This document shows, piece after piece, positions 34,037 through 47,096 of a stretch of DNA of 64,000 bases (position 1 is its first letter; the number at the start of each line of letters is the position of its first letter). Where the stretch lies: contig CP136063.1 in the NCBI GenBank assembly GCA_032622095.1, positions 36,124,106 to 36,188,105 of the forward strand, in the 5' to 3' direction. A program made the translations under genes and the position numbers. The notes below the pieces were generated by a model, which did no database searches, was not told the origin of the DNA, and saw only the letters and a list, made by a program, of their open reading frames with translations. Source of the stretch: Siphonodentalium dalli (lineage: Eukaryota; Mollusca; Scaphopoda; Gadilida; Siphonodentaliidae).

Positions 34037-36294
34037 TTGGCAGTATTGGAATGCACAGACCACCTTAATATACCAATTAGTTCAGAAGAGATATATGTTG
34101 TTGTCGGGGTTATGAAATCAAACAAGTCTGCAGGTCTCGACAAAGTGAACAACAGTTACATTAAATCCACACTTAATATATTACTGCCATTTTGTACTAG
34201 GTTATTTAATTTAATTCTTGATACTGGATTTTTTCCTGATGTCTGGACAACCGGTATGATTAAGCCCTTAAAAATAAGGGTGACAGATTATGTCCCGACT
34301 CTTATAGAGGCATAACATTACTGAGTTGCGTCGGTAAGCTATTTACTGGTATTATCAACAAAAGACTTAGTAGTTACGTAGAAGAAAACCACATACTTAA
34401 AGATAATCAATCCGGTTTTCGGAAAGGTAGATCTACATTAGACAACATCTTTATTTTATACAGTTTCACAGATATATATATTTGCGGAATGGGAGACAAC
34501 TTTATTGCTCATTTATAGATTTCAACAAAGCGTTTGATACTGTTTGGAGACAGGGCCTATGGGTAAAACTTTTACGAAATGGCATAAACGGTAGGATTTT
34601 CAAAGTTATTCGTAACATGTTTCAATCAACTAAATCTTGTGTATTGAAAGGTGACGTAAGATCTGAGTATTTTCCATCTAATATAGGTGTTAAACAGGGA
34701 ATGAACATGCCACCTTTACTCTTTTCAATGTATTTGAATGATCTTGAAGACTTCTTAGAAAGTTTCGCTGTGGATGGACTCAAGTACTTGAATGATCAAA
34801 CCTTTAAACAGATTGATTGTTATCTGAAACGTTGGTGCATCTTGTACGCTGATGACACCGCTTTATTGGCGGATAACCCTACGGAAATGCAGCGACTTCT
34901 TGATGCGTTTGCAGACTATTGCGAATCGTGGGAACTTACCATCAACGCGCTAAAGACAAAGGTTATGGTTGTCGGAAATAAACGTCTCCACACGCCCCCA
35001 AAGTTAATCTTGAACGGTAACGAGCTTGAAATTGTTGACGAATTTACATACCTTGGTATTGACTTGTTCTTTAACGGCATAATTTGTCGTGCAGTCAAGA
35101 AAACTCGGACAAAAGCTACCAAAGCAATGTATGCGCTACTTTCGAAAGTGCGCAATCTTCATTTATCTGTCGATTTGTCTTTGAAACTGTTTGACTATCT
35201 AGTCCAACCGATTTTATTGTACGGTTGTAAGATTTTGGGATTCGAAAATAGTCGCGATATTGAAACGGTGCACCTAGGATTTTGTAAAACATTGACGAAT
35301 ATGAAAAGTAGCACGCCGAGTTATATGGTTTACGGAGAGCTAGGCCGATGGCCACTCTCTATTGAAATCAAGAAGATAATGACCTCATATTGGTGTCGGA
35401 TTGTAAAGAAAGATACAGGTATATCATCAGTACTGCTTGAATTGCACAAAACTAAACGCGTACGTTATATTGATCACATTTCAGGAGTTATCGAGTCAGA
35501 TAATCTTAAGGATAACTGGGACAACCCATCTCATCTGTCATGCAGCTCCTTTAGAAGATTTAATGATACACTAATTCAAGAGTTTAGAACTCAGTGGCGA
35601 AACGATGTTGATTCTTCAGATAGAGGGGAGTTTTATAAACATCTCAAAGTACAGCCTTCAATTAGCTGGCACTACACGAACATGCCATTTGGCATGATGG
35701 TCTACTTTCAAAAAATGAGAACGTCCAATCATAGATTATGTATTGAGACCGTTAGATGGAAAAAACGGAATCGCAAACATAAAAGCGGCAACAAAGATAG
35801 TTCATGCGCACTTTGTAACGCCTTGCTATGCGATGAATTCCATTTTATTATTCTGTGTCCGCAACTTGAACAATTACGAGAAAAATACATTCCGAAGGCA
35901 TGTTATGACGAAACTTCGAGGGAACTCTTATTCGAACTTCTTAACTTGACCAGCCCTGACATATTAAACAATTTGGCGATCTTTATAAAACTCGGGTGGA
36001 ATTTTTTTTAATAAAAAGGACCCAATTATGAATGATGAATAAGATACGTAATAAATGCAAATATTGTTTGTTTGTAGCTTTATTGTGTGTGTGTTTTGTA
36101 TATGTTTAGTGTATGCTAATGCTGCATGTTTGTTTATTTCAATGTCTCAAATGTTGCTTGTATGTTTACAACCTCTAGTTTATTGTGAGCATTTATATAA
36201 TGTTATTTTTGTGTAAATAGTGTAAATAGTTAACCCATCGCTCAATATTCCATGTAAAAATGACTGAGAATAAAGCATAATTCAATTCATTCAC
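34037..36294 (+). pseudogene. CR1/Jockey-like LINE, reverse transcriptase region, two frameshifts
   Basis: 5'-truncated non-LTR retrotransposon. The first frame (34037-34315) carries IPISSEEI, NKSAGLDKVNNSYIK and GFFPDVWTTGMIKP. A one-base loss near 34270 moves it to the next frame, with PDSYRGITLLSCVGKLFT and QSGFRKGRSTLDNIF. A slip in an (AT)n run near 34475 leads into the long frame 34482-36011, with CSFIDFNKAFDTVW (first catalytic D), GVKQGMNMPPLLFSMYLNDL, LYADDTALLA (catalytic YADD) and SKVRNLHL. The C-terminus is C-x-x-C...DEFHFIILCP. The 3' UTR has AATAAA and ends in an ATTCAATTCATTCA tail near 36294. RT catalytic residues are intact, so the copy is fairly young. The first base of the long frame is TTG, not a real start. 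No endonuclease domain is seen. Confidence 0.92.
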
Positions 36295-36401
36295 TAATTT
36301 AACTTGTATCGGTAATTCCAATGTAACAATGGTTTTTGAAATGCGGAGTCCCATTGCTGTGAAGTTATTCATAACTCACTTCTGTAGCATTTATTCAGCG
36401 T

Positions 36402-36421
36402 CGGGGGGGGGGGGGTGGGGG
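36402..36421. repeat. Poly-G tract
   Basis: G-rich run with a single T, just downstream of the LINE tail. Confidence 0.8.
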
Positions 36422-36884
36422 CACGTGGCCAATGTGTACGTTATGGGCCCGCACATGGCGATCTAATTCAGAGCCTTTTATTATGTTTTCAGATTTAATT
36501 TTTGAAGTTATTTTTAGAACTCATTGCTCGATTTAACAAAACAAACTTATTTGTTGTTAAACTGAATTTTTTTTTTTTTTAAATCACAATTTTTAGAAAC
36601 TAACGAAGTTATTACATCTGCAAGGGTACTCCAAATCACCAGACCAAATTTGATTGAAATTTGACCAGGCTCTGTGAGAACAAATCGCGAACAGGCACAT
36701 AGTTATATAGACACGACTGTATATATGTCATATGAACAATGTCAGTCTATTTCTTTTCCATTCATACTTGTTGATACTTGTAGTTTTTAGACTGTTATGT
36801 TATTTCAGATAAACTCACTTCGAATGCCTTGTTTCCCTTTAACTGTCAGCCTTCATATCTTAAAAGGCGTTCTTAGAATAAGTA

Positions 36885-37210
36885 TGCTATAAATATTCTC
36901 ATCGTGTCAGCGTATATGTTCTTGTACAGTGTTCGCTGTATCAAGCCTGTGTGTTACAAATGAAGTTTTTACGATTAATATGCTCATCGTGTCAGCGTAT
37001 ATGTTCTTGTACAGTGTTCGTTGTATTAAGCCTGTGTGTTACAAATGAAGTTTTTACTATTAATATGCTCATCGTGTCAGCGTATATGTTCTTGTACAGT
37101 GTTCGTTGTATGAAGCATATGTGTTACAAATGAAGTTTATTACTATAAATATTCTCATCGTGTCAGCGTATATGTTCTTGTACAGTGTTCGTTGTATCAA
37201 GCCTGCATGC
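36885..37210. repeat. Tandem repeat, 85-bp unit, ~3.7 copies
   Basis: Unit contains CTCATCGTGTCAGCGTATAT, GTTCTTGTACAGTGTTCG, AAGCCTGTGTGTTACAAA and TGAAGTTTTTACTATTAATA. The ACAAATGAAG block recurs at 36956, 37041 and 37126, giving an exact 85-bp period. The short frames at 36951-37294 are by-products. Confidence 0.9.
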
Positions 37211-37429
37211 GCCGCCGGGAAGAAAGCAAGAATCGTCACACAATTTAAAAGTCATATATGGAACATTGACATGCTCTCGCGTATTCTTGTTTGAGATGAG
37301 GATTGTCTGTCTAGCATTGCGCTGCTACTCAAATTCGCGTGCTGTAATTTGATTATATGTTGACTTAGTAATGCATCTTTTCACAGCGATGCTAATGTGC
37401 AGTTATGCCGATGACCGCAGAGAACATAG

Positions 37430-40400
37430 CCGCTCGCACTCCCACGCGCACAGTCACGTACACAGTCACAGACACGGTATGTATTCTCCACTACATGACA
37501 TAGCCACCCTCACTCCGACTCACAGTCACAAATGCAATCATATATACTGTATGTATTCACCACGATAACGACATAGGAACAATAACTGTCACAAACACAG
37601 TCATGGACCCGGTATGTATTATCCACAGCACGACATAGCCACCCGCACTCTCAGTCACAAACACAGTCATGGACCAGGTGTGTATTATCCACAGCACGAC
37701 ATAGCCACCCGCACTCTCAGTCACAAACAGTCATGGACCAGGTGTGTATTATCCACAGCACGACATAGCCACCCGCACTCTCAGTCACAAACACAGTCAT
37801 GGACCCGGTATGTATTATCCACAGCACGACATAGCCACCCACACTCTCAGTCACAAACACAGTCATGGACCAGGTGTGTATTATCCACAGCACGACATAG
37901 CCACCCGCACTCTCAGTCACAAACAGTCATGGACCAGGTGTGTATTATCCACAGCACGACATAGCCACCCGCACTCTCAGTCACAAACAGTCATGGACCA
38001 GGTGTGTATTATCCACATCACGACATAGCCACCCGCACCCATACAGTCACAAACACAGTCATGGACCCGATATGTATTATCCACAGCACGACATAGCCAT
38101 CCGCATCCATACAGTCACAAACACTCAGGCATGGACCCGGTATGTATTATCCACAGCACGACATAGCCACCCACACTCTAAGTCACAAACACAGTCATGG
38201 GCCGGGTATGTATTATCCACAGCACGACATAGCCACCCGCACCCATACAGTCACAAATACACAGTCATGGGCCGGGTATGTATTATCCACTACACGACAT
38301 AGCCACCCGCACCCATACAGTCACAAATACACAGTCATGGGCCGGGTATGTATTATCCACAGCACGACATAGCCACCCGCACCCATACAGTCACAAATAC
38401 ACAGTCATGGGCCGGTTATGTATTATCCACTACACGACATAGCCATCCGCACCCATAGTCACAAACACAGCCATGGACCCGGTATGTATTATCCACTACA
38501 CGACATAGCCACCCGCACCCATACAGTCACAAATACACAGTCATGGGCCGGGTATCTATTATCCACAGCACGACATAGCCACCCGCACCCATACAGTCAC
38601 AAATACACAGTCATGGGCCGGGTATGTATTATCCACTACACGACATAGCCATCCGCACCCATACAGTCACAAACACTCAGCCATGGACCCGGTATGTATT
38701 ACACACAGCATGACATAGCCACCCCGCACTCACACCGTCACAAACAGTCATGGGCCGGGTATGTATTATCCACAGCATGACATAGCCACCCGCACCCATA
38801 CAGTCACAAACACAGTCATGGACCCGGTATGTATTACACACAGCACGACATAGCCATCCGCACTCATACAGTCACAAATACACAGTCATGGACCGGGTAT
38901 GTAGTATCCACAGCACGTCATAGCCACCCGCACCCATACAGTCACAAATACACAGTCATGGGCCGGGTATGTATTACCACTACACGACATAGCCATCCGC
39001 ACCCATACGGTCACAAACACTCAGCCATGGACCCGGTATGTATTACACACAGCATGACATAGCCACCCGCACCCATACAGTCACAAATACACAGTCATGG
39101 GCCGGGTATGTAGTATCCACAGCACGTCATAGCCACCCGCACCCATACAGTCACAAATACACAGTCATGGGCCGGGTATGTATTACCACTACACGACATA
39201 GCCATCCGCACCCATACGGTCACAAACACTCAGCCATGGACCCGGTATGTATTACACACTGCATGACATAGCCACCCGCACTCACACCGTCACAAACACA
39301 GTCATGGGCCGGGTATGTATTATCCACAGCATGACATAGCCACCCGCACCCATACAGTCACAAATACACAGTCATGGGCCGGGTATGTATTATCCACAGC
39401 ACGACATAGCCACCCGCACCCATACAGTCACAAATACACAGTCATGGGTCGGGTATGTATTATCCACAGCACGACATAGCCACCCGCACCCATACAGTCA
39501 CAAACACTCAGCCATGGACCCGGTATGTATTACACACAGCATGACATAGCCACCCGCACTCTCAGTCACAAACACAGTCATGGACCCGGTATGTATTATC
39601 CACAACACGACATAGCCATCCGCACCCATACAGTCACAAACACTCAGCCATGGACCCGGTATGTATTATCCACTACACGACATAGCCATCCGCACCCATA
39701 CAGTCACAAATACACAGTCATGGACCCGGTGTGTATTATCCACAACATGACATAGCCATCCGCACCCATACAGTCACAAATACACAGTCATGGGCCGGGT
39801 ATGTATTATCCACATCATGACATAGCCACCCGCACCCATACAGTCACAAACACAGTCATGGACCCGGTATGTATTATCCACAGCACGACATAGCCATCCG
39901 CACCCATACAGTCACAAATACACAGTCATTGGCCGGGTATGTATTATCCACAGCACGACATAGCCACCCGCACCCATACAGTCACAAATACACAGTCATG
40001 GGCCGGGTATGTATTATCCACAGCACGACATAGCCACCCGCACCCATACAGTCACAAACACTCAGCCATGGACCCGGTATGTATTACACACAGCATGACA
40101 TAGCCACCCGCACTCTCAGTCACAAACACAGTCATGGACCCGGTATGTATTATCCACAACACGACATAGCCATCCGCACCCATACAGTCACAAACACTCA
40201 GCCATGGATCCGGTATGTATTATCCACTACACGACATAGCCATCCGCACCCATACAGTCACAAATACACAGTCATGGACCCGGTGTGTATTATCCACAAC
40301 ATGACATAGCCATCCGCACCCATACAGTCACAAATACACAGTCATGGGCCGGGTATGTATTATCCACATCATGACATAGCCACCCGCACCCATACAGTCA

Positions 40401-41170
40401 CAAACACAGTCATGGACCCGGTATGTATTATCCACAGCACGACATAGCCATCCGCACCCATACAGTCACAAATACACAGTCATTGGCCGGGTATGTATTA
40501 TCCACATCACGACATAGCCATCCGCACCCATACAGTCACAAATACACAGTCATGGGCCGGGTATGCATTATCCACTACATGACAAAGCCACCCGCACCCA
40601 TACAGTCACAAACACTCAGCCCATGGACCCGGTATGTATTACACACAGCATGACATAGCCACCCGCACACTCAGTCACAAACACAGTCATGGACCAGGTA
40701 TGTATTATCCACAGCACGACATAGCCATCCGCACCCATACAGTCACAAATACACAGTCATGGGCCGGGTATGTATTATCCACTACACGACATAACCACCC
40801 GGACCCATACAGTCACAAACACTCAGCCATGGACCCGGTATGTATTACACACAGCATGACATAGCCACCCCGCACTCACACCGTCACAAACACAGTCATT
40901 GACCGGTATGTATTATCCACTACACGGTATAGCCGACCGCATTCGGATTTACACAGTCACAAATACAGTTATAGGCACGGTTTTCATTTTCCACTAAACG
41001 ACATAGCCACGCCGCACTCCCAACCACACAGTCACACACACATTCAACGGTAGAGAATATTTTCGCCACTATAACGACAAACACTCACAGTCATTGGCCC
41101 TGTATGTATTATCCACTACACAACATTGCCACCCGCACTCACACGGTAGCAAATACAATCATGGAGACGT
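37430..41170. repeat. Satellite array, ~62-70-bp unit, ~54 copies
   Basis: Unit: CACCCGCACCCATACAGTCA, CAAATACACAGTCATGGGCC, GGGTATGTATTATCCACAGC, ACGACATAGC (70 bp). Left-hand units are shorter (62-66 bp, with CTCTCAGTCACAAACAGTC) and both edges are degraded. Variant units (TTACACACAGCATGACATAG) recur in a regular pattern that shows higher-order repeats. One of ~209 bp lies around 38829-39247. One of ~555 bp shows matching positions 39525, 40079 and 40634. Because 70 is not a multiple of 3, translations cycle through the frames and give the many 76-residue His/Thr/Tyr-rich frames. These are not proteins. Confidence 0.97.
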
Positions 41171-41890
41171 TATGTAGTAGAGATATTCCGCTTTTAACTT
41201 TTGGCATATAGAGGTTACAAGCAACAAATTATATAGAGTTACGATTCTTGAATTTGTGTATTGAAACTCGAGTCAGCATACACAAAATCTGGCTGCTTGT
41301 TGATAATCATTGAGAGAAATTTCCCTTAGCGGGAACAGAAAAATATAGTCTCCGTAAATATGGCGACCATGTATGTTTAGATGTCCAGGAATAGTCTGGT
41401 GGGGTCCCGAAGTTATGGAGGGTGTCTGGGTATTTTTATGCTGCTGATTTTTGTGCAGTAAATTGGGTATTTGTGGAAATGCAAGATTATCGTTTGAAAA
41501 AATATCGAAAAGGGCGCGTTTGTTGTCAGACTGGTGCAGCAGATGACGTTCTGAGGAAAACTTGACCACTTGAAGTTCAAATAGGCTTAACCCATGGCCG
41601 GCGGGACGTCTAGTTAACACTGTCGCCTATGGGAACTAATTAGATGTTTGTAACCTAGAGTTTACGGTAAATGGCCGAATGCCATAGCGGTATTGAATAC
41701 CAGAGAACGCACACAAATGCTGGCAATTAGGGAACGTCTCTTTAGTTATATTTACAATTCCAAACAACATTCTGGTAGTGTAATAATGAGTGTGATTGCA
41801 GAAGTGATTATTTTATAGAAGTTTAAATAACTTATGCTAATCAGTTTAATTATAACTGGTTATAAATTCGAAGGGCCAATCTCCATATTC
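41171..41890. other. No gene recognised
   Basis: A 115-residue minus-strand frame (41273-41620) is not recognised and lacks clear splice sites; possibly chance. Confidence 0.25.
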
Positions 41891-41899
41891 TACTATAAT

Positions 41900-42565
41900 A
41901 TAGCTATGCATGAGGCGCGTGACACTTCCATCGCATCGGATACAACGTAGACCACGCTATTGTATTCGATGCGATGGAAGTGCGACGTCTGTAACGAATA
42001 TATCCGATGTGTCGTCCAGCATCGATGATCCGATTTGGTCGAATCTCCAATACAATTATTGTTGGTTACAGACGTCGCACTTTCACCGTATCGAGTACAA
42101 TGCACACTCGGTTGTCACGTTCGGCTTTCCGTACATTGGGTTTGGAAATCATCGCTGTCAAGGGGAAATTTGTGAATGCCGTATTCATTTTAAGTACATT
42201 GTCTTCGATTCTAATTAGCGTCGTGCCAATGTATACCTAAATGACAGACTGAGAAATATATGAACACTTTGGGTAAGGGAATACCATAGCATTAGTAAAA
42301 ATACATCTGACAGAGACAACATATAAATAGATCTTGCGCAACAATTTGCCGCCAACATGACATCAAAAGCGATTTGAACAGTCCAATTGTTTGAAATACG
42401 TCATCACACGTGTTGATCATTATGTCAGTACAACTGCTTCTCAATCGTATTTGATACGACGAAAGCACGATCGCCGGTAACGAAACTTAGTTTATCGCAC
42501 TTTCATCGTATTTGATTGAACTGTATTCGATGCGCTGCAAGTTCGATGTATGTAGCGGGCCATAG
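41900..42565. repeat. Cluster of short inverted repeats
   Basis: CTTCCATCGCATCGGATACA (41926) faces GTATTCGATGCGATGGAAGT (41961). Related pieces with GACGTCGCACTTTCA (42070), AATCGTATTTGATACGACGA (42447) and CGCACTTTCATCGTATTTGA (42497) follow. They look like nested, decayed copies of a short palindromic element. Confidence 0.55.
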
Positions 42566-43117
42566 TTATCTAACAATCAAAGTAATCCATGTTTATGATT
42601 GGACATCATCCGATAATGACAGTTACACGTTACACGCCACAATATATAAGTGGAATATCGCTATTATCCACCACACGAAGAAAGTAAAGACAAGTTTTCT
42701 GTACCTGTCTGCTTAATCGACATTGAACCCTCAATCAGTAATCAGGTTTCAGACATCAACATAATTATGTCAAAATTACAAATATGTATACACGTTTATA
42801 TATATAAATGATATATGAACTATATGTGAGTTTGAAGGCTTGTAAAATGACGTTCTCTCATAAATATGTTGGCTCGATATACAGTCGAAATTAAAAGACA
42901 TCGCCTTCTTATTGTAGAGAGTGTTGATATGCAATACATTTATACGGCATCAGTAAATCATCATGATTAATGCTTATCCTTATTTGCGTAGTATTGTGTG
43001 CATGCATTTTAAACGCATTATGACATCAGGCATATGACACAGGCGTGAAACGACTATGTCTATTTGAGACCTGAACTATGACCAATAATGAATCAATTTC
43101 TTAATTCTTTCTTCCAG

Positions 43118-43264
43118 TGACACATGTAAAAGAGTCGGAGCCTGATTGGAGCGTATGTGTCGGCGGAACCCCATGTACTCCCGGCTTTAAGTGGGCTAGC
43201 GTTATTGGAAATGACGGGATACAAGAGCAAAAACTTGACATGTGCATGCAAGAGCTATGCCCAG
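43118..43264 (+). CDS. TSP1-repeat gene, exon a
   Basis: Exon of 147 bp. The acceptor TTAATTCTTTCTTCCAG precedes it and the donor GTTAGATA follows at 43265. Both introns are phase 1. The translation has KESEPDWSVCVGGTPCTPGF, then KWASVIGNDG and LDMCMQELCPG. The W..C......C..G..(x)n..C....CP frame is that of a thrombospondin type-1 repeat, an extracellular Cys-rich module that binds matrix or receptor partners. It is the most divergent of the five, lacking the usual layered arginines. The weaker donor (GTTAGA) still fits the GT rule. This is the first exon of the series in the window; a signal peptide exon was not found. Confidence 0.65.
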
Positions 43265-44350
43265 GTTAGATAGATACATGTGACTCAAGTCATGTTGAAC
43301 TATGTCGCATGCTATTTATAACAAAACAGTTGGTCGTTCATTGGCTAGCACATTATATAGCACTTTCAGACAAATTGCCAAGAAACATTTCCAGTGTGCG
43401 GACACTGTTGGTATATCTGGTCATTATGAATGTCATGTGAAGATATCCAGGAGAGCACTTACATCTGCAGTTTTTTTATTAAGCACATACAACATGATAT
43501 CTGTACGACTATAATACTATGTATGTCTATAGAAATGAAAATGATCAATTATCGACTTTTAGAAGAGGTTTTTTTTACTGAGTTTGAATTTTTTGTCAGG
43601 TTCATATTTCTATCGCATAATATGGATGTGCGTTTGTGGTATTTGTGATGTGAATATCATTTGTTGCAATTATGCCCAGATGCACATTTTGCGCATATAT
43701 ATTAAGAAATGACATTATCAAAAAATTCTTCTCTAGGTTTCCAGATATAATTACTTATTTCAGACATCTTTGTCTGCAATATAAATAAAGCATATGAAAT
43801 GGTATTGAGATACTAACCAACATTGGATTTTAATATATTCCGATGGCTAAAATATTTTGTTTTTATTTTCGCGTTTGAATATGCATGTGCTAATAACTGC
43901 AAGACTAATTAAGAATTTTGCGGAACAAGTGAAACACCAAATATTTTATTATATTACTGGCTCCATAATACAAAGAAGCGTGATAATAACTTAATGGTTA
44001 ATATAATGAGCTAATATCGTACTCCATAATAGAACAATAAAGACACAATAGAGACAACAATTTCAGTGCAATGAAGAGGAAGTAATCATATACAGTTGAA
44101 AGAATTATTATATAAACATATGCTCATGATTCTGGTAGAGACACCACACGACCACAAAATCCCACTTTTGCAAGGTTTCGCTGGACCGTCAATATAGGTT
44201 TAAACTAATTTTAAACGCGGAGGTTTAAACTGCGATGACGAATCTGGACCATGCGTCGTACTATTTTCGCATAGTTTCAAACTGTATTGCGCGAATTTAA
44301 ATACGTGTAAGGTACTCAGTTCGACTGCTTCAACCAATGCTATTTTTCAG

Positions 44351-44536
44351 TTGACGGGGGCTACAGTAGGTGGGTTGACTGGCAGGAGTGTCCAGGTATG
44401 TCCTGCGATGGTGAATCTTCATCTAGGCGGCGTTTTTGCATCGACCCCCTCCCATCGGGTGGAGGCATGCCATGCCCTAACGGACAAATGGAGGAACAGG
44501 TGACTCCATGCCCAAGACATTCAGAATGTGCAGTAG
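44351..44536 (+). CDS. TSP1-repeat gene, exon b
   Basis: Exon of 186 bp with acceptor CAATGCTATTTTTCAG and donor GTGAGTC at 44537, phase 1 on both sides. The translation begins DGGYSRWVDWQECPGMSCDG, continues SSSRRRFCIDPLPSGGGMPC and ends VTPCPRHSEC. This is a clear TSP1 repeat: W-x-x-W, Cys pairs, an R-R-R-x-C strand, the P-x-P-x-G-G-x-x-C loop and a final C-P. The split-codon phase matches exons a and c, so the module can be spliced in or out without a frameshift. The minus-strand frame 44361-44558 is a shadow of this exon. Confidence 0.9.
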
Positions 44537-44832
44537 GTGAGTCATATATCACCATCAATGGAAAGGTTTAGTAACCCCAGCATCGCAGTATGCAACTTAA
44601 TAAATGTTGTTTTATAAATAAGTTAAAGCTTAAAGCTAGGAATATAGTAGCAGTCGTTTCCAACAGCTCTCAGTCAGAGATTTCGGTCGCTGGCCTTCTT
44701 CGGTATTGATATAATTTCAGAACAAATGACATTACATTCTAGTGTTACTTTACTGACGACCATAGCTGTTATTCTTTTGGAAATGAACGCAAATGGATCG
44801 AAGACCCCCTTTAGCTTTACGTTTCATTTCAG

Positions 44833-45021
44833 CTATTGATGGCGGTTACTCCAATTGGACGGTGGTCAGACAGGATGTGGTGACCTGTGGAACAGCAATA
44901 AGCTTTTCCTACAGATTATGTAATAATCCGGTTCCTTCTGGCGGTGGAAGAATGTGTGATGAAGGTCCAGTAGAGGAAAGACACGAGCGCGTTGAAAATG
45001 AGCCGTGCCCGACGATCCAAT
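44833..45021 (+). CDS. TSP1-repeat gene, exon c
   Basis: Exon of 189 bp with acceptor GTTTCATTTCAG and donor GTGAGTCC at 45022, phase 1 on both sides. The translation has DGGYSNWTVVRQDVVTCG, SYRLCNNPVPSGGGRMCDEG and VENEPCPTIQ. It shares DGGYS at the start and P-x-P-S-G-G-G with exon b, so these two are close paralogues. W-x-x-V replaces W-x-x-W, which may alter the Trp-Arg stack of the TSP1 fold. Ahead of the exon, ATGGATCGAAGACC gives an in-frame Met, but the acceptor makes the shorter exon far more likely. Confidence 0.88.
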
Positions 45022-45257
45022 GTGAGTCCACTCAGTTAGTACGATTAGGCACCACAAAGCCATATCTGTGTTTTATTTTCTACAATTAGCAATGCACCAG
45101 TTATGGCCTCTGGTCAAAATCGTGCACGTCCTTGTTCCCCAGAACCAGTAGACATTGAAAAACAGTCAGAGGTTATTATATTTTTACTTGTTTTCAACGT
45201 AAACTTAATGGAAGTTCTTTCATATGGTGACTGAAAGTATTTTCCATATTTCTTTTG

Positions 45258-45460
45258 CCTGCTAAGCTTAACATTTTGCCTGATAAGCTTAACATTCTGT
45301 CTTGTAAACTTAACATTTGGCCTGGTAAGCTTAACATTTTGTCTGGCAACTTAATATTTTGTCTGGCAACTTAATATTTTGTTTGGTGAGCGTAACATTT
45401 TGTTTGGTAAACTTAACATTTTTGTCTGGTAAACTTAGCATTGTGCCTGGTAGGCTCCGT
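45258..45460. repeat. Intronic minisatellite, ~21-bp unit, ~10 copies
   Basis: Unit GCCTGGTAAGCTTAACATTT and variants (TCTGGCAACTTAATATTTTG), in the intron between exons c and d. Confidence 0.9.
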
Positions 45461-46159
45461 GTGTCCTTTGTAAATCTTTAAATATTATGTCAAATTATGT
45501 ATGCATATGACAGAGAACTGCGACCCCATATCAATTAAATAATTTGCGATATCGTGGTGATGCAATTTTTCATTTAAAGGTACATTTTATCGGCTCCAAA
45601 TGGTAGGAACATCCAAATTAGCCAAAAAAGGTTCCTTCCAAGTGAAGATATTGTATGACTTAATAATTTTAAACCATCAAAATTGTTCACAAGTTAGGAT
45701 TGACCCACGTGTATCGCTTTACCACAATCGCGAATTTCTTTTAAACAGTCACTGGTGGGTATAATTCATAGCTACCTTTGATTTCGGTATGTTTAACTAT
45801 TGTTTCGTGAACCATATGTATTTCTTCATTACAAAAGTTGGTTTCAACATGCTCTACCGCGGGTATAGGTATCTCGCAAACCAGAGCTATTTTATGCCTG
45901 GTGATTTACATATATGGATAATATCCATAAATGTACATCACTAGGTAGTAAAACAGCTATATTATGACCACGATCCCTGTGTGCTATTTTGCGTAATACT
46001 AAATTGGGCTGACCAACAGGCCGCGTTCTATTCATGTATATGTTCTGCGCATAGCTTAAAATCGCAAAATCCCACACAGACACAGGGGTGATATGGTGAC
46101 CTTCTCATATATAGTTTTCACATGGAATTGCAAATCTCTCGAATTAATCTCATCTACAG

Positions 46160-46303
46160 TACCTGAGTATTCAGAATGGATGGCTTGGAATCCGTGCAAT
46201 GGCACTGTGGGAGATTCTACAAAAACCAGACAGCGCTATTGCATACAGCCGCCCAACTGTTCGAACGGAACAATCATAGAGGAAACAGAGGAGTGTCAAT
46301 TTG
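46160..46303 (+). CDS. TSP1-repeat gene, exon d
   Basis: Exon of 144 bp with acceptor TTAATCTCATCTACAG and donor GTAAGTAC at 46304, phase 1 on both sides. The translation has PEYSEWMAWNPCNGTVGDST, KTRQRYCIQPPNCSNGT and EETEECQF. It is a typical compact TSP1 repeat: W-x-x-W-x-x-C, the R-x-R-x-C strand and an E-x-x-x-C end. NCSNGT and CNGT hold N-x-S/T sites that could be N-glycosylated. It is a near relative of exon e; the two share flanking intron sequence. Confidence 0.9.
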
Positions 46304-46324
46304 GTAAGTACTGGAATTGTAGAT

Positions 46325-46850
46325 AAATGTCCGACCTCACATGTGTCACCTTGTTAAATGGTAAGCTGAAAATTACATTTATACTGCAATATTAGAGTAG
46401 TGTCCGACCTCACATTTGTCATCTTGTTAAATGGTAAGCTGAACATTACATTTATACTGCAATATCAGAGTAGTGTCCTACCTCATACGTGTCATCTTGT
46501 TAAATGGTAAGCTGAACATTACATTTATACTGCAATATTAGAGTAGTGTCCGACTTCACATGTGTCACCTTGTTAAATGGAAAGCTGAACATTACATTTC
46601 TACTGCAATATTAGAGAAGTAACCGACCACACAGTTGTCACATTTTCAAATGGTAAGCTGAACATTACATTTCAAATGGAATATTAGGGACATGTTCGAC
46701 CTCACAGTAACTGTCACATTTTCACATGGTAAGCTGAACACTACATTTCAAATGGAATATTAGGGATATGTTCGACCTCACAGCTGTCACATATTCACAT
46801 GGTAAGCTGAACATTACATTTTCCTGCTGGAATATTAGAGAAGTGTCACA
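46325..46850. repeat. Intronic tandem repeat, ~75-bp unit, ~7 copies
   Basis: Unit contains TGTCCGACCTCACATGTGTC, TTGTTAAATGGTAAGCTGAA and CATTACATTTATACTGCAAT. It starts about 20 bp after the donor of exon d. Each unit carries a GGTAAG donor-like string, which could act as decoy splice sites. Confidence 0.9.
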
Positions 46851-47096
46851 TCGACAAAACGGATGCATAACTTTCTTTTAGCAGACAAAACATATATTAT
46901 TTTGAGATATTAACAATCAGTGCCAAAACGACAATATCTACTGAAGACATTGTGATCGATCACTGTGCCGGGATAACTCATGACAGGTACGCGGGTACCA
47001 GGCGACCACTGAACCAGGTCGCATGGTGTTCAGAACATTGACATTGATAAGACTTGCAATAAAATGGCCCATAAATCAACTGTTCTGTAGAACCGT

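Noticed and set aside
37371-40864. Many 60-120-residue His/Thr/Tyr-rich frames on both strands
   Set aside because: They cycle through the three frames of the ~70-bp satellite, whose unit length is not a multiple of three; a YADD-like string near its left end is chance.
37380-41170. CRISPR-like array
   Set aside because: Units are contiguous with no unique spacers, and the window is animal DNA.
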